Made by a program: the position numbers and the translations under genes | Assembly: GCA_022495005.1 (NCBI GenBank) | Contig: JAGYXB010000375.1 | Coordinates: forward strand, 248,001-312,000 | Reading direction: 5' to 3' | Length of the DNA: 64,000 bases | Source of the DNA: Rhyacophila brunnea | Taxonomy: Eukaryota > Arthropoda > Insecta > Trichoptera > Rhyacophilidae | In this document: positions 54,261 to 64,000 of the stretch, piece after piece | Position numbering within the stretch: the stretch's first letter is position 1 | Layout: each line of letters starts with the position of its first letter | Notes under the pieces: generated by a model | The model's database searches: none | Seen by the model: the letters and a program-made list of their open reading frames with translations, nothing else | What the model was told of the DNA's origin: nothing

Positions 54261-54759
54261 TGAACGAGAATACTTAGTGTTACTTCATATTATAATCTTC
54301 AGTGTCACGTTTATATTACAAGCTTTTAAAAAAAAGCTTTCTTTTTCTTTACACCGTTTAAACTTGTGAAAATTGTTTTAATAAAATCATAAACCATTAT
54401 AAATAATAAATAGCGCTTTCAGAAACTATTTTAAATAAGTGTTTATTTTTTAAAATTGCATTATTTATGATAAAACGAATGTAATTCATTCATTATCATA
54501 AATCTTGTAAAACAATTCAAGTTATAAAATTTTCAACTAAGCACTTGAAAGTGTAGTGAAATTCCTCTACTAAAAAAAATCATATTGAATGAATCTGATT
54601 TTTAATGTCTTAATATTCTTAGTGTTGTTTTTTTTTTAAATGATTAGCGTGATTTTATAATAAAATAGGCAATATTGTGTTGTGGAAAAATATAGGATTT
54701 TTAAGCTCATTTAAGCTCTCGCTGTCTTGAATTTTCCGGCCAGTTTCTTACCACCTTTT

Positions 54760-54930
54760 TCTTATCAATAGAGATTTCCCCGCGTGTGGTGTGACGGAAA
54801 ATGTGACGTTTTCCCGGGTGCTCGCCGCACAGTGGCGCCACTTGCCATTCGCCGCTCGCTCGCACATATTTTCACTTTTCTCTCCCGGGAAATTCCCCAA
54901 CGCCGCAATGTCGCCCGATCGTGTACCGCC
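54760..54930. promoter_or_regulatory. Second CpG-rich block
   Basis: GGTGTGACGGAAAATGTGAC, CGGGTGCTCGCCGCACAGTG and CGCCGCTCGCTCGCACATAT and CTCCCGGGAAATTCCCCAAC in an AT-rich setting, 500 bp beyond the first block. Not found elsewhere in the window. May belong to the same regulatory region. It has no frame of note. Confidence 0.3.
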
Positions 54931-56596
54931 AATTTGAGAACCTATGCATTATTCAGATAACCATGACTTAATTATTATTGCCAGTCATAGAGACGCGAAT
55001 TCCAACACTGCTTTAGAGGAGGTTATCCCGTTTTGTTTGGTTTATTATTGTCTTTGATCCTTTCAAAAGCTTCCATTTTTATCTGCAAAGTAAGAATCAA
55101 TGAACACAATTATTCATTTAAAAAAGCTATAACTTATACAATTATTCATATTACGTTATTAGTTTCGTACAATTAAACCACGTCATATTATAGATATATT
55201 CCCAAAACTACTATCCCTTATCAGTGAATACCAAAATGGTAAATAAATCAGACGGACACGGCAGATATACTTATTTCATTGATACATAATATGTATTTTT
55301 AAGTAACTCACGTGTACATTTCTATCGCATTTACAATATCTCAGTTTTTAGACAAAACTATAACTAAAGTGCAAGTTCAAAATGTAAACTCAGTGATAGT
55401 GCTACCCTTTATATTCACATAAAAATAAATCATAACTATTATTTGTATTTAATATATTATATCATTGAGTAAATTACTGTATTTTAACTGTATTGCATTG
55501 AACTGCAAATTGTATTGAGTTTATGAAAACTCCTACCTGTTTTAGCGTGTGTAAATGAAATTAAATTAGTTTAAAATTAGTTATAACAGCAAAGTTTTAC
55601 TTTGATTATTATTTTTTATTAAATTCTCTAATTAATTTACTTAGAGTAACTGCTTAAAGTAACGAATTTATTTATCGACGTATTCATTAATTATTTTTAT
55701 GTTTCAATAAAAATTAATTAAACCTAAATGAAATGAATTTAATTAATATTATCTATTGTAGATTGTTGGTGGTAATCTTAGTGTGAGAATAGTAGGTAAG
55801 AAACTATCATCAATTAAAATCATAAATGTGTGTTTTAAAATTATTTTAATTTTAAAAAGTCAATAATTGAATCTATATGATTTACATTTGTAAAAATCAC
55901 ATAGCAATTATGCAGTTATTTATATAAGTGTTGTCAATATCCGTTATCTATAACCACGTAGTTTTGGCATCTCTTCAGTTATTTCAATATTTGATTAATC
56001 GAATTAATTAACTCTTTGATTTCCGAAAATTATAATCTTTCGTATATGGTGATATTTTTTGATTAAGTCTACAAAATCAGTTAATTCGATACTAATAAAT
56101 CGTACTTACAATAAGCCAGAAATGTATGATGATTACTTATCTAATTACTTTTTTTCAATTCAAGTGTTGATTGATTAGTGACATGAATTCTTATAAAACA
56201 AGAATAAGTGATCTTTGATACTGTATCGATAGTAGTAGAAACAGTGCTCGAATAGTTGGTGCTTTATAAAATAGTGGAATGATAACATAAGGAGCCGCCT
56301 TCAAAGTGCGCCTTTGAAGACATTTGAATGGAGAGGTGATACTCACTGCTAGAAGAGGCGGGGTCAGCTATGCGCAACTTGGATATCTATCATCCGGACT
56401 ACATCACTCAGACCTTATGAAGGATATTTGGTTAGAAATTATTATAATACTTATTTTATAAATTAGCACAATATTTAATATTTAATTCCACAATTATTGT
56501 AGTTTTATAGTCGATAGGTATTTACTACTGTTTCCCAACCTTTTTATAAATGTGGACCGATAAAAATAGTAGAAATGTTTCGGGGACCTCTAACAC
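54931..56596. other. Long AT-rich unassigned stretch
   Basis: About 1.7 kb, nearly all A and T apart from a patch near 56300-56400 (GGAGCCGCCTTCAAAGTGCG). No repeat links and no ORF of note. Confidence 0.4.
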
Positions 56597-57692
56597 AGAA
56601 AAGTGGCTGTTAAGATCCTACATAAATAGTCCACACTAAACTTTGTCAATCATGCATTTTTGTTTTCATTGAACTAACATTACCCTGCGTAAACCAAGCC
56701 ATAGTAATAGTCGAAAAATATTCGTCTATCTATAAAATAGCTATAATTATACCATTAAATCGTACATATTTTTAGATATTTTATAAATATACTATTTTTA
56801 TCGATTATGGTTTGGTTCTAGGCATGGCTTAATGAATTTTAAAAACTAACTAATACTATCTGTAATATGTATTCTTGATTCAATGTAAAGAAATAAGTAT
56901 GACAGAAAAAGTGTGCACTATTTTTTTCGTATCGCCCATAGCATATCTAAAGTATTGTAGTTTAGTTTAGGCAGGGTTTAATTGATTTTAAAAAAGTAAC
57001 CAGCACCATCTTCAGTTTGTATTATTAGTTCAATGAGAACAAATAATTAGTATGACCGACAAAGTTTAGTGTGCACTATTTATATCGGATCTTAACAGCC
57101 CTACTCCCACACGTAGAGTTGGGTTTCGGGAATTTCCCGATAAATTGAAATTTTTAACATTTCGGGAAATCCCGGATCTCGAGAATCTTTTCTCGGGATT
57201 CTAAATTTCTTTATTATCAAATATTAATTGAAAAAACGATTTTCTATATGAAAAAAGTGGACAGAAAACACAAAACAAAAGACTGATCAGGGCATTTAAC
57301 GTAATTAAGCCACCGTCGACTCAAAACGAGCGTAATTTTTGCAACATTAGGGAATTTTGTGTCTCAAAAGCGTACAGCGATTGACAGTCTGTGTTTTTAC
57401 AAATTCCATTTTAATAAGTAATGTTTTGAAATATTTTTGTTTTCCTACTTCTATTTTGTTTGTCTTACATAAATAAAAAAAATCATATTTTTTTTGGAAT
57501 TTGTCTGTTTTTACACTGATTTTAGAATTTTTACAGGGTTTTTTTAAATTTCCCGATATCTCAAGAATTCTCGAAAATTCTTTTCTGCAAATCTCGAATC
57601 TCGAGAATTCAAAATTTCATCATTTCGGGAAATCCCGAATCTCGAGATTGAGATTTTCTCGGGATTTTTCTCTACCCACACGTTGCTACTGG
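56597..57692. mobile_element. Foldback MITE family C, copy invaded by hAT-like element 3
   Basis: Left end worn (AGTGGCTGTTAAGATCCTAC), and its right end is split: TTAACAGCCCTACTCCCACACG before the insert and CCCACACGTTGCTACTGG after. Joined, the right end lines up with CTACCTCCACCC...CGCCACTGG of other C copies. The internal text (ATCTATAAAATAGCTATAAT, CCGACAAAGTTTAGTGTGCA) is typical for the family. Confidence 0.85.
57114..57674. mobile_element. hAT-like non-autonomous element 3
   Basis: 561 bp flanked by an exact 8-bp duplication CCCACACG (57106-57113, 57675-57682). The ends are imperfect inverted repeats (TAGAGTTGGGTTTCGGG against TAGAGAAAAATCCCG). Subterminal DNA is filled with CGGGAAATCCC and ATCTCGAGA words at both ends. 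A 66-codon ORF (57501-57701) only reads through this repeat and is chance. No transposase. Confidence 0.88.
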
Positions 57693-57715
57693 TTTATATA
57701 GTATTTTTTTTAAAT

Positions 57716-57745
57716 TGCTCAACCTATTAGGTCCATAATGGCTCC
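57716..57745 (-). repeat. S2 SINE scrap
   Basis: GCTCAACCTATTAGGTCCAT matches the S2 body at 34928-34950. Confidence 0.5.
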
Positions 57746-59280
57746 AAATACACATTGGACGTGTGTTGTTAATTAATATTGGTACATATGTTATTGATGT
57801 AATCTACATCAAAGAATTTATATAAAATAACGCATTTAAAATTAGATAATTCTATGATTAATGTGACTGAAAGAGGTAATGATTTGTATTTACGACAATT
57901 TCCATATAAATTTATTTAACTTATATTAAGAAAAGAGCTTTTCATTCTTATTCACTATAATACTTAATTATGTCGCTACGGTCTCATATTGTGTTGAACT
58001 AAGTGAAGGGTTTATCCAAGGATGTACTTAAAAATATCTAAATTCTTATTGCGTCTATAATTTAGGACCATGCCGCATGTTAAATTATAAAAAGATGATT
58101 GCCAAAAGTCTCACTATAAAGTTGATACATAATCCCATCAAAATATTTTGCGTATGAAAATGTTTTATCTCCATAATTTATAATAATTAATAAAGTCATC
58201 AAAATAGCAGGAATGTTTACTTTCCATGCTTTGTAAAATGTTTCTTGTTATTTTAAAGAACCACCATGAAATATAATATTCACGTATAATTAATTGAATT
58301 AATACCTAAATTTTCAATGGGTAATAATATAAATGGCAGAAACGCTATTTTCATTTGTTTTATTCATATTTCATTATCATCATTTGACTTCAAAATTTGG
58401 AAAAGGTAAAATTGTATATAAGATTGGACCTCATTTATGTATTTTTTTTTTGTATTTTTAAATATCTTGCAAGGTTTACATTTTTCATCACTTCGAATAG
58501 TTTTTTTTTGCACCGTAGTTGATATGAGCACCATTTAAATATGTTAAATTAACAAATTTAGTGCACATTAAGTTTAAAAAAAAAACTTGTTACAATTTAT
58601 TGATGCTTGCAAATAGAATACCGTCTAATATCGTTGAAGGTGGTCATTAAACACTTTTAACATGCAGATAAGAAAAAAATGGTAAGACTATTAATATATT
58701 TTCTAGCAATTAAATTTTTTTGATTATTCTTTGGAGCCACCAATTCGTACATATATTATTTTTCTAATCGTCAAGCTAAGTATATATTATATTATACGAA
58801 TTATACAATATTTTATTTAATACCTCTACGGTTGTAAGTATAGGTGTCAAGCTCAAGCCCAAAGTTTTAAACAAAAAAATTGTAATAACAAACTGGCGTG
58901 TCAATTGAGTTTTAAAATTAGGTAAGTACAGCATTTTAAATTTCGATCGAGTGTTTTTCTTCTAAATAAAATCCCTTCAGATTTAAAGTCAAGACTTTTT
59001 AAGATTCTGGAACGTCTTTAGTATGGTTGAATTGAAAACTATAGAATATAGCATTAATTTTATTTATTGTTATTTTTTTATGCAAAGACGTGCCATATTT
59101 ATAATGTGATGTGATGTGATTGTGAAAAACCAACACCGATGATGCTGAAAGGCAAAACCTGGATCGCTTAAAGCAACTCAAATGATAATAATATGAAATT
59201 CAATTAAATACACACAGTCGATAGTTTTATTTTTTTTAAATGCCAATAATTTTTAATATAGAGCACTTACCGGTTATATT
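57746..59280. other. Long AT-rich unassigned stretch
   Basis: No ORF of note, apart from 58999-59181 (minus, unknown), and no repeat link. Confidence 0.4.
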
Positions 59281-59284
59281 AGCT

Positions 59285-59750
59285 GTATGAGTATTATCCG
59301 TTGCTCTATCCGACTGATTTTTTCTTAAGTACCTATGCTTACATAATAGATTAAATAAATACTCAGATAGAGCTATTTCATGGGGAAAATGCAACCGCTT
59401 CAGTTTTTTTTCGCACCGTCACATTCCTTATCTCTCCCAGGCTACGACATCAGCCAACCACAGGAGTATTAAGTTTAGATGATTTTTGTATTTAATCATA
59501 TAGTTTAATTACATGCGGTGTAAATGAAAACTCTGCCATTTTTTGTAGTATTGATTTGTGTGTCCCTGATAATTATCTTATATATCGGGAGCATCTGTTG
59601 TTTGTTCTTTCAAGGTACAGAACTAACCTGCCATAGGTAATGCAAATTGGGAGGGCAAAAACTGTGTTCAATCAAATATCTTATCTTAATATCTTAGAAT
59701 ATTGATAAATTCCACTGACGTGTGCATGAGTTAGGTGGACGTTATTTAAA
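59285..59750 (+). mobile_element. Non-LTR N1 fragments, split
   Basis: 59285-59345 (ATTATCCGTTGCTCTATCCG, CTTAAGTACCTATGCTTACA) matches the text before 23560, and 59515-59750 (GAAAACTCTGCCATTTTTTG, GGGAGCATCTGTTGTTTGTT, CAAATTGGGAGGGC, GGTGGACGTT) matches 23630-23860. About 170 bp of other sequence separates the two. No open frame survives. Confidence 0.6.
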
Positions 59751-59751
59751 A

Positions 59752-59850
59752 TTAACTATTTCTTTTATTCAACGAATATTTCACAAGATTTAAGAATGTA
59801 CCATTCTGATTATTGAGCATACATAATTTTGAAAAACACTTTCACAATAA
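59752..59850 (-). repeat. S1 SINE tail
   Basis: AACTATTTCTTTTATTCAAC, TTTCACAAGATTTAAGAATG, then GAGCATACATAATTTTGAAA: the tail and part of the body of S1, in minus orientation. It begins directly at the end of the N1 fragment. Head absent. Confidence 0.75.
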
Positions 59851-59921
59851 ACACTTATTTTTATCTCGTGAAAGCTTTAAATTTAAAAATTTTAATGTTC
59901 ATTATATATAAAATAAATACT

Positions 59922-60128
59922 ATTATTTGATTAATTATTTTTAATTAAATGAAACACAATTTTATTGAACTTATTCCACTTTTTAATTGAATTCTGTACC
60001 GGTTTCATCCTCTTCAAGGGGACATTATCAACTTGAAGAGGATGAAAACGGTACAGAATTTAATTAAAAAGTGGAATAAGTACTATAAAACTGTGATTCA
60101 TTTAATTACAAATAATTAATCAAATAAT
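59922..60128. mobile_element. Foldback (hairpin) element
   Basis: 207 bp with near-perfect arms of about 95-100 bp: ATTATTTGATTAATTATTTT ... GGTTTCATCCTCTTCAAG on the left, the inverse on the right, around a loop of about 14 nt. A few mismatches (AACGG against CCGG) show some age. No duplication determined. A single transcript would make a long dsRNA. Confidence 0.88.
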
Positions 60129-60282
60129 ACAATGCAGTTTCACCATGAATTGACAGTTAACACTATAAAATAAAATAAAATAAATAAGTAGGTACATTTT
60201 AATTTGATTATCCTGTTTCACGTATAAATACAATTTTTTTGCGAGAAATGAATTTTATAGCCACTTATTAAACTTATGAGGT

Positions 60283-60402
60283 CAATATTCTGACTCCAAA
60301 GACAAATTGAAAATCAATATGTATATTTTCCAGACCCAGGATTCGAACTTGGGACCCACGACATTATAAAACGAAGCGTAAGCCACTCGGCCATCATGGG
60401 CA
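60283..60402 (-). repeat. tRNA-derived SINE, family S2
   Basis: Head with B box (plus strand GGATTCGAACTTGGGACCCA), then body (CAATATGTATATTTTCCAGA, CAAATTGAAAATC). 3' part missing. Confidence 0.7.
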
Positions 60403-61214
60403 TATTATAATATTATATGAAAGATATTAAAACTGCTCTTAACGCAATTTTTTACTTGAAAACTTGTACTCATTTATTAAATAAGTAATTAATTATAATT
60501 AAATTAGATAATGATATAACCCCAACCCCATTCGTGCTATGAAGCCGATCTGTTCTATATCAGGACTATATAAAGAGGGAATTAAATCGAATGAATTGGC
60601 AACACGAAAGAACGAAGCCTGCCAACTGAGGACTAATAACTTAAGGTACTTGTTTTATAAAACTTGATCGAATTATTGTTCACCCAGATGTTTATAAGGC
60701 AGTCACTAATACGGCTTAAATCGTATTAAGTACCTATCAATTCATTTATAGGGCATGCTGAGGCTCGCACACGGAAGCTTAATATATAGGGGCGCTAAAA
60801 AATCTTTCATTTAATGAGACTAAACATATACAAATAATATGCTAAATTAATAAAATTGAATTGTAGTAGGTACTTATTGCTTTTATACATACTTAATTTA
60901 ATAAAGATCTATAATTGAAAAGTTCATGAGTTCAATCGAGTGTACCCAATTAATTGTATTGATTAAATTATGTGAAATATGTACTAAATACACAATTTAT
61001 TTTATATTTTATTTTAAATAAAACATATTTTTTAACTATGCAAGTTAAATATACTAAGTATTGAAATTCTACTCGATGAAAGTCATGTATTATTTCAACG
61101 TCTCGAGTTTTGTGTTTCGACATCTTCTTGAAGAGATTTTTGCATTTACTTTATCTGCTATCGGATAAAAGCCTTAATTAGCTCCTTTGACTTGTTTCAG
61201 CCCTTAGATCTTCG
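60403..61214. other. Unassigned AT-rich stretch
   Basis: Nothing recognised. Confidence 0.4.
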
Positions 61215-61450
61215 CTGCCACGTATTTTGCTTCACTTTTTAAGCCAGGTCCTTTGGTATGTCTGCATTTGTTTCTGGGGGTACTCGACAAGCAATATTAT
61301 ATCCAACTGCTTTACGACCTCTATCACATCGCATACTCTTCTCTGCATTTCCATTGGTTTATTTTTTAAATTTTACGCGTTATTCCCAACGTGCACCTTT
61401 CTATAACATACTCAAATTGTTTGGATTTTTATTACATAACTATATACGTT
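61215..61450 (-). pseudogene. RTE-type retrotransposon scrap
   Basis: On the plus strand CCCAACGTGCACCTTTCTAT resembles CTCAACATGCACCTTTCCAT of the RTE copy at 14866. On the minus strand the text after it reads, in one frame, RRVCDVIEVVKQLD, similar to the linker before the KW..AGH tract of such elements. No clear continuation. The plus-strand ORF 61258-61452 would then be a shadow. Confidence 0.35.
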
Positions 61451-62519
61451 AGCACTGATAGCACACACTACTTCAAAATGTCAACAGTTATACGTACCGA
61501 AAAAAATACTAAATTTAAGAAGTATGAATGTAGATATTGCAGTTTCACAAAAAAAATATTCTACCAATATCAGAGACTGCACAAGATACTGGAAAAAATT
61601 CTCTTTCTCTCACTTCTGAAAGCATAACAAAGATATTTTTGATGTGCATACTTAGCATATTCAAATAAATGGTAAATAAATTCTGGTTTCTACATTTTCT
61701 TTTGAAAGTGTATGTAGTGTTATGTTATAAAACTCCGTCTGCAATATGTTGGGAATGTTTTGTTTTCATATAGTTAAATGATTGCTTTTAATTATAAATC
61801 TCCAAATAGGTTGTACCGAAGGCTATTTCGACTATGATACCATTAGCTACATATTATAAATACAATCGTACGCTTAAACTAAAATAAAATAAAGAATTTC
61901 AATATGTAATCCATATAATTTTATTAAATTACTCAACTATACAATTTTACAACCATTAATACGAACACATACCTACTAAGCTATTAATTGTTATACAAAT
62001 TTATTTTGAAAGAATAAATACAATATTAGAATCGTTACGAAGTTATGCTTATTGTATTCAAAATATTCTTAGGTGGATTTTTAGCTCATAACAGCTATCA
62101 ACACGAACAACTTTACTTAAAAATCATATAATTTCCAAAAATAATTAACTCCATTATAATGGAGGTCTATCACGTAAACGCCAATTCAATTAATATGAAT
62201 AACTTGTTTTAAAACATTTCGATTAAACTTCGCAAAATACTTAAGTACTTAATTTTTTAATAACTTTTTATTAATAATTAGGTACCTAATTATTACAATA
62301 ATAAAAATCATACTAAACCGATCTTGGTTGCTGTTAAATTATTTGTAATATAGTTATTAATTATTAGGGTGAGGTACAGTATGCCAAATTTTTTCGTGAA
62401 TATAATATTGAATACTTATACACAAAATGACAGTACAATCTTTATATTTTTATACTACAAAAGGCCACGAAGATCAATTACAGTAGTGTAGTAGAAGCAG
62501 TGACAATGACAGATAATAA
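61451..62519. other. Unassigned AT-rich stretch
   Basis: Small ORF 61391-61627 without known motif (it has a C-x2-C pair, YECRYCSF, but no full zinc finger). No repeat partner. Confidence 0.35.
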
Positions 62520-62700
62520 CCACCCTTGATAAAACATACATAACTAGAAAACACTTCTATATAAAAGAGAAATATATAACCAATAGAAAAAATCTCTTTT
62601 TTTTTATATATGACACCCAACAGGATTCGAACCTACGTCTCTCGGCATTCGCGCTCACGTGCATTGACCACTATGCTATAGGAATCTTATCTAACTGCGA
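62520..62700 (-). repeat. tRNA-derived SINE, family S1
   Basis: Plus-strand order (inverted): body AACTAGAAAACACTTCTATA, ATATATAACCAATAGAAAAA, T-rich run, then B box ACAGGATTCGAACCTACGTC and head GACCACTATGCTATAGGAAT. Same head type as 45842-46045. Tail missing. Confidence 0.82.
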
Positions 62701-62997
62701 CGAATTTTAACTAACGTTTCTTACAATACCTACTCTCTTAAGCGCTTTCAGGCTTGATACAATCATACAGATGTATTGTGACTTTATCGGAAATTGAACT
62801 CGAAATCCTGGTGTAAAAAACCAGTGTCATTTGAATTGAACTTAAGTATTGAACTACAAGTGATAATTATTTTTTGCTTTGAAATATTTTACGCTCAAAT
62901 GTAGTAGGTATTTGATAAAACATTGTTTCATTCAAATTATAATACGATCCAAATTATTCTGAGTGGGTATTTAAAAAAACTGGATATTTCAATTTCA

Positions 62998-63480
62998 ATT
63001 TTTTTTTTTTAACATATTGTGGATAATACAAATTATAAGTTTAAGACGTTCACAACATGCCATGAAACATTGTTACAAAGATGAAAAGTAATAAAAACGT
63101 TATAAATGAAAATATATAAAGAGAACATATTAATATAAACATACAAAAGCAGTGAAAATACAAGTATACATCAGCTATTGAAGTTCAAAGAAGTACTCCG
63201 AGTTTGCTAAGAAGATCCTATTTTAAGAATTTATAAAATAGCGTCCACCTAAACTCATCGTCACGAAAATGGAGTATATCAACGCCCGAAGCAATTCGGT
63301 TGAACATAGTTTATCTCCCTCCCAATTGGTATCATCAGTGGCATGTTGGTTCTGCACCTTGGGAGAATAAACAACTGATTCTTTCTATTTCTAAGATAGA
63401 TATTAGGGACACACAAGTCAAGCCTGTCCAGATTGGCAGATTTCTCATTTATACCTAAAATAGAGCCGTACCAGGAATAC
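62998..63480 (-). mobile_element. Non-LTR retrotransposon 3' end, family N1
   Basis: Minus-strand copy: 3' UTR 62998-63200 (AAGTTTAAGACGTTCACAACA inverse) and coding end with NQLFILPRCRTNMPLMIPIG and a worn IFHFR..EFRWTL tract, in the order of 851-1386. Upstream text is lost at about 63480. Dead. Confidence 0.75.
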
Positions 63481-63499
63481 AAACTGCCACTATGCATGG

Positions 63500-63542
63500 G
63501 TTTTATAGACTAGACTATGAGAAGGCGTTTGATTCGATAAAT
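63500..63542 (+). pseudogene. Reverse transcriptase scrap
   Basis: The frame FYRLDYEKAFDSINK then stop. DYEKAFDS is the conserved first catalytic motif of RTE-type reverse transcriptases. Only about 15 codons, and no other part was found nearby; the match to a well-known motif is the sole evidence. Confidence 0.5.
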
Positions 63543-64000
63543 AAATAACATATTATAGGTATATAAAACATATTACAGTTATGTACTAACCCATTGATAT
63601 GTAACATTATTTCTCCACTGTGTTTCATCAGTTCAATAAAAAAAAAGTTTATTTCTAAATTATTAATGTTTTGCCCGGGTAATTTTTCACATTTTGGAAT
63701 GTTTCCTATAAATAAGCCGATATTATAACCAACAGATATTACGACCTACTCAAGGTCTCATAATTTTTAATTTTAAATCAATTTAGTATGTAGAAGTCAC
63801 ATAAATTATTTTCAGCAAACAAGTTCAAAATTATACTTAAGTCGATAATATACTAAAAAGCCCAACAAAAACTTGCAAGTACGTTTCATTTAATATTTTA
63901 TACCACTAACATGAGAATATATGATATTATTAAGTTAAACTATTAAACTAAGTAAGAATGGAGTAAATTTAACGGCAAACTAAAACCGTCTTTTCTTTAT
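63543..64000. other. Unassigned AT-rich end of window
   Basis: Nothing recognised. Confidence 0.4.

Noticed and set aside
61391..61627. Zinc finger gene from YECRYCSF
   Set aside because: Only one C-x2-C pair and a possible HK further on; no linker and no second finger. Too weak.
1..64000. CRISPR array, bacterial operon or phage
   Set aside because: No regularly spaced repeats with unique spacers, no operon structure and no ribosome binding sites. The sequence is clearly eukaryotic.

Overview
This is eukaryotic, AT-rich, gene-poor DNA, almost certainly from an insect nuclear genome. The evidence is mariner, hAT and TTAA-flanked DNA transposons, RTE-type and other non-LTR retrotransposon fragments, tRNA-derived SINEs, and scattered TTAGG-like runs. 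The order cannot be fixed from the sequence; Lepidoptera fits the RTE 3' tail and the GTAGGTA-rich text, but Hemiptera or Coleoptera are not excluded. I found no convincing intact host gene, no rRNA, no CRISPR array and no functional tRNA. Every recognisable coding stretch is a decayed mobile-element protein. The longest is a 406-codon reverse-transcriptase ORF at 44433-45653 (minus).

Layout. 1-5 kb: non-LTR pieces, a SINE and five MITE-type elements. 5-8.7 kb: mostly unassigned AT-rich DNA. 8.7-10.8 kb: a mariner on the minus strand, split by a 748-bp hAT-like element with a perfect 8-bp target duplication. 11-18 kb: a long foldback MITE family (called C here) that has been hit repeatedly by other elements, plus an RTE fragment carrying a 32-bp perfect hairpin. 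18-28 kb: more non-LTR remnants, a second hAT-like element, and a TTAA-flanked MITE inside a non-LTR. 29-39 kb: a SINE split by a GC-ended MITE, an 810-bp foldback element, an inverted SINE pair and other MITEs. 40-48 kb: an RTE fragment broken by two pieces of another retrotransposon, the large RTE ORF, and a Tc1/mariner-like element that holds a MITE that itself holds a foldback MITE. 48-53 kb: SINEs, non-LTR ends and MITEs. 53.8-54.9 kb: two GC/CpG-rich, apparently non-repetitive blocks, the best candidates for host regulatory or 5' exon DNA. 55-64 kb: AT-rich sequence with a third hAT-like element, a foldback, and retrotransposon ends.

The genes do not form a pathway. The content is a layered record of insertions, and its value is that many target-site duplications and empty paralogous sites are readable, so element boundaries and relative order of insertion can be worked out. 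The most unusual pattern is three unrelated short hAT-like elements (9706-10453, 22189-22824, 57114-57674). Each has an 8-bp target duplication, and each is packed near its ends with a different short palindrome (CCCGGG, ACCGGT, TCTCGAGA). Family letters (A, B, C, N1, S1 and so on) are local labels made for this window, not database names.
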